Positions 12,135 through 14,433 of a DNA stretch of 14,433 nt are shown here, in pieces. A program made the position numbers and the translations under genes. Each line of letters begins with the position of its first letter. Position 1 is the first letter of the stretch. The stretch lies in assembly GCA_023544495.1 (NCBI GenBank), contig JAMJFV010000042.1:1-14433 (forward strand). The letters run 5' to 3'. This DNA comes from ANME-2 cluster archaeon. Its GTDB lineage: Archaea; Halobacteriota; Methanosarcinia; Methanosarcinales; Methanocomedenaceae. Below the pieces are notes generated by a model. The model did no database searches. It was not told the DNA's origin and saw nothing but the letters and a program-made list of their open reading frames with translations.

Positions 12135-13001
12135 TCAGATGTTTGCACTGGACTTGCCAAAATCGGGTAACCGATATTTTTTCTCATCCTGCTTCATGAT
12201 AATATACATCGAAATCGTGAAGACCATGATAAATGTTGCAGTTACGATAAGTAATATAACCTGCAGAACCTGGGCCACCAGATAAACATACGCATTGTGA
12301 ACAATATCTGCATCACGTCCCAACAGTATTACAATATTCAACAACATTACTGAAATGGCCAGCAATGAAATGTTATGCATCACTATTTTTTGCATTTCGA
12401 ACTGGTCGTAGGCTTCCTTTATGGTCAAAAGTGATAGCACTATCAGGGGTACAGCGATTAAGTAGATAAAAGGTCTTTCGATATCAGAGTCCCATTCCAC
12501 GCGGGCAAAGGAAGCAAGTACCACAGATACGATAAATACCGATGACATTATGGCAATTATACTTCTTGTTGCCATGGGTTTGCCGCCTTCTTTGAACTGC
12601 ATGGAATATTCCCTGGTACCTATATACAGGAAATACATGGCTACCGGCGACCCTAACATGTGGGTATAGTGAAATACCTCATGACCGAATGTTGCAAATA
12701 AATGTTCCGCCCCTTCCCCAAGACCAATCAGTCCAGTGGATAGTATACCTGCCATAACGGGTTTCCAGGTATATTTTGAATCTTTGAAGGAGTCATACAA
12801 TATAACGACTGAAATCACACTGACCACGAAAAGTAAAAATCCGGAATATATATGGACGTAAATCTCGTGAAGCCCTTTATGGGCCATGAACTGGTTGACC
12901 ATTACACTATCCTGGAATTCCACGATACCGTGTCCCAGGCGCAGTATGGGATAATAGATCATTATCGACAGCAATATGAAAAATATATATCTCAGTCTCA
13001 T
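12135..13001 (-). CDS. eight-helix membrane protein with extracytoplasmic ExxEH/HExxH motif (paralogue B)
   Basis: A 288-residue paralogue of the protein at 7042-7890, of unknown family. The two share the same helix order and the outer-face motif ExxEHxFxTxxHExFHY, here E96, E99, H100, H107, E108, H111. A block of about 98 residues from the GLxE loop to the QxxxGG cytoplasmic loop aligns without gaps with about 55 identities by my count. Also shared are PFIYLIA and DIV(H/N)-rich outer segments. ATG 13001 is chosen because GGTGA lies five bases upstream; a TTG at 13025 is possible but lacks a site. It is convergent with the NrfD-type gene, so it has its own promoter (AT-rich 13040-13066). Membrane metal or haem binding next to electron-transfer genes is inferred. 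Confidence 0.8.
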   Translation of the reverse strand: MRLRYIFFILLSIMIYYPILRLGHGIVEFQDSVMVNQFMAHKGLHEIYVHIYSGFLLFVVSVISVVILYDSFKDSKYTWKPVMAGILSTGLIGLGEGAEHLFATFGHEVFHYTHMLGSPVAMYFLYIGTREYSMQFKEGGKPMATRSIIAIMSSVFIVSVVLASFARVEWDSDIERPFIYLIAVPLIVLSLLTIKEAYDQFEMQKIVMHNISLLAISVMLLNIVILLGRDADIVHNAYVYLVAQVLQVILLIVTATFIMVFTISMYIIMKQDEKKYRLPDFGKSSANI

Positions 13002-13182
13002 TTTTTTCACCGGGATAGTAGGCAAAATTAAATTAAAACGTAATTATACTAATGGCTTATAAGATTTGCCTTTATTCAACATTAATAAAGATTATCAATT
13101 CAGCGATAGGTGAATCCTTATTGTACACCAGAACAGCCGTGGTAAATAAAGATCAATGAAAAATAACAGCCACTAAATAATA

Positions 13183-13202
13183 AAAGCGGGTTTCCCCGCT
13201 TT
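13183..13202 (-). terminator. strong hairpin terminator after the 11-haem cytochrome
   Basis: AAAGCGGG (13183-13190) and CCCGCTTT (13195-13202) form a perfect 8-bp stem with a 4-nt loop at the stop codon. On the minus strand it is followed by TTTATTATTTAG, giving a terminator of the intrinsic type. Confidence 0.7.
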
Positions 13203-14115
13203 ATTTCCTGGTTTTAAGAACAAACAGCAATCCGAAGACCAAAAATACCGTGAGTAGATTGAATCCCGGAAGAGGTGGCGTGGATGTGGGATTTATATCA
13301 GGCATCTCTGTTGGTAAAGGTTTGCCAACTATTTCTGTTACTTCACCCATATTCCTCTGCACTGACAGATCCGGATGGCATATAGAACATTCCACTGAAC
13401 CGCTCATTGTTTTACCTATACTACTAAAAGCATGTATCTTGTCTATATTGTGACATCGGGAACATTGAGGGACCATGATGGTACCCTCATTCAGATCCCA
13501 GTGGCAGGTCATGCAATCCACTTTTGGCACATGTATTATATGGGGGATCTTGGTTGTCTCAGTCTCTTCCACGCCCTCTCGGTGACACCGGTAACAGGTT
13601 TGGGAATCATCTTTTGAACCATGGATAGTGGCCACGCTCTCTGCCTGATGACAATTTTCGCATACTACCGCCATACTTTGTGTTTTAACAGGTTTTGTTA
13701 TCTTTGTGGCAGAACCATGACACTTGGTACAGGCATCAATTTCACCACCGTGAATGGTTATCAGATCTTTGTGACAGTGTTCACATATAGAATCGCCCAA
13801 AAGAGAGTTGTGTTTTCCCTGAATGTTCTTGTGGCAGCTTGAACAGGGCTGACTGTTTACTTTTTCCTTATGAACCTCATGGATAGGTCCTTTATGACAG
13901 GTTGTGCATTGAGGTATCCTCACATTAAGGGTTGCACCATGACACTCTTCGCATTGCAGATTGATTTTTGAATGTATCGGATGCGGGTCTGTATGGCAAC
14001 TACGGCAGTTAACATCTAACGCATTGAGTTCAACAGTACTACTTTCGGCCATTGATACTATGGCAAAAAAGGCAGTCATTAGTAATAAAGAAACGAATAG
14101 TCGCTTTCCCTTCAA
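13201..14115 (-). CDS. 11-haem cytochrome c with PGF-CTERM surface anchor
   Basis: An exported multihaem cytochrome of 304 residues. It has an N-terminal signal peptide (basic 1-5, hydrophobic 6-20). Eleven CxxCH sites begin at C37, C55, C70, C91, C111, C129, C152, C174, C201, C218 and C243. Ten further His residues (45, 48, 79, 82, 102, 122, 165, 192, 195, 228) could supply distal ligands, fitting mostly bis-His haems. After a Thr/Pro-rich linker (about 268-282) comes P283-G284-F285, a hydrophobic helix and a basic end: the PGF-CTERM signal, which archaeosortase A processes for lipid attachment. The start codon is TTG, supported by AGGTGAT five bases upstream. It is likely a surface electron carrier, possibly for extracellular electron transfer. 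Confidence 0.93.
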   Translation of the reverse strand: MKGKRLFVSLLLMTAFFAIVSMAESSTVELNALDVNCRSCHTDPHPIHSKINLQCEECHGATLNVRIPQCTTCHKGPIHEVHKEKVNSQPCSSCHKNIQGKHNSLLGDSICEHCHKDLITIHGGEIDACTKCHGSATKITKPVKTQSMAVVCENCHQAESVATIHGSKDDSQTCYRCHREGVEETETTKIPHIIHVPKVDCMTCHWDLNEGTIMVPQCSRCHNIDKIHAFSSIGKTMSGSVECSICHPDLSVQRNMGEVTEIVGKPLPTEMPDINPTSTPPLPGFNLLTVFLVFGLLFVLKTRK

Positions 14116-14433
14116 ATGATATCACCTGGTTCTTACTTATTTAGCAGTCACTTTGTATATAATATGTATAAACATTTCGGTCATTTTCACACTTTAAGAT
14201 TAATTTTATATACTATTATACCGCTATTTTACTTAACAATCCAATAATAATATAATATTTTGGTTCTATTTATAAATAATGATTAAATTCACATCTGTTT
14301 CAATTTTATAGTGCATAATTATTGTTTGTTTGACCTTTTAACTAATATTTTTATTTGTTCTATTTCACACTAACAAATTGAAATTTCACAAACATTTAAG
14401 TAGAATGTGTAAATTACTGAATATTAAGATCAT
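14116..14433. promoter_or_regulatory. AT-rich upstream region of the 11-haem cytochrome
   Basis: This 318-bp stretch has no gene I can support. The complement of 14155-14173 contains TTTATACATATTATATA, a TATA region about 40-55 bases before the TTG start. TTCACA occurs four times (in 14184-14193, 14288-14294, 14363-14371 and 14384-14393), twice as TTTCACACT; these could be regulator sites or AT-rich chance. The region runs to the window edge and may also carry the promoter of a gene beyond it. Confidence 0.45.

Overview
The window reads as chromosome of a euryarchaeon of the Methanosarcinales, most likely an anaerobic methane oxidiser of the ANME-2/Methanoperedens kind. This placement is inference. 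It rests on an archaeal lipid (geranylgeranyl) reductase, archaeal TATA-type promoters and T-run terminators, a tRNA gene without encoded CCA and with a bulge-helix-bulge intron, methanogen-type PAS histidine kinase architecture, an 11-haem cytochrome c with a PGF-CTERM archaeosortase tail, and a periplasmic cytochrome/ferredoxin/NrfD-type module, which ordinary methanogens usually lack. No mobile element, integrase or CRISPR array is visible.

Layout. (1) 191-2076, plus: geranylgeranyl reductase followed closely by a small radical SAM protein of the TatD-associated type. (2) 2236-3753, minus: soluble PAS-PAS histidine kinase with no response regulator nearby. (3) 3892-4011, plus: tRNA-Ser(CGA) with a 34-nt intron in the D-loop. 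(4) 4085-4735, plus: a possible 19-codon leader ORF, a two-helix membrane protein and a YbjQ-family protein. (5) 4770-7006: a Tat export locus, with two tatA genes on the minus strand divergent from two tatC genes on the plus strand. (6) 7042-9039, minus: an eight-helix membrane protein with an extracytoplasmic ExxEH/HExxH motif, a ribbon-helix-helix regulator candidate and a 64-residue one-helix protein. (7) 9371-12089, plus: an operon of a membrane-anchored tetrahaem cytochrome c, a Tat-exported protein with four [4Fe-4S] clusters, and a ten-helix NrfD/DsrP-type quinone (methanophenazine) protein. (8) 12135-14115, minus: a close paralogue of the HExxH membrane protein, then the 11-haem PGF-CTERM cytochrome.

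How it may work together (inference). The NrfD-type subunit would exchange electrons with methanophenazine in the membrane. The Fe-S protein, exported folded by the Tat system encoded beside it, would relay them to the tetrahaem cytochrome. The 11-haem surface cytochrome could carry electrons outward. The two paralogous HExxH proteins flank this operon and look like unrecognised parts of the same system. A TGTGATGT(G)ACATAG sequence occurs both in the regulator's own promoter and in the promoter region of the cytochrome operon, which suggests local control.

The strongest oddities are the D-loop tRNA intron, the two TatC paralogues with complementary loss of signature residues, and the flanking HExxH paralogues.
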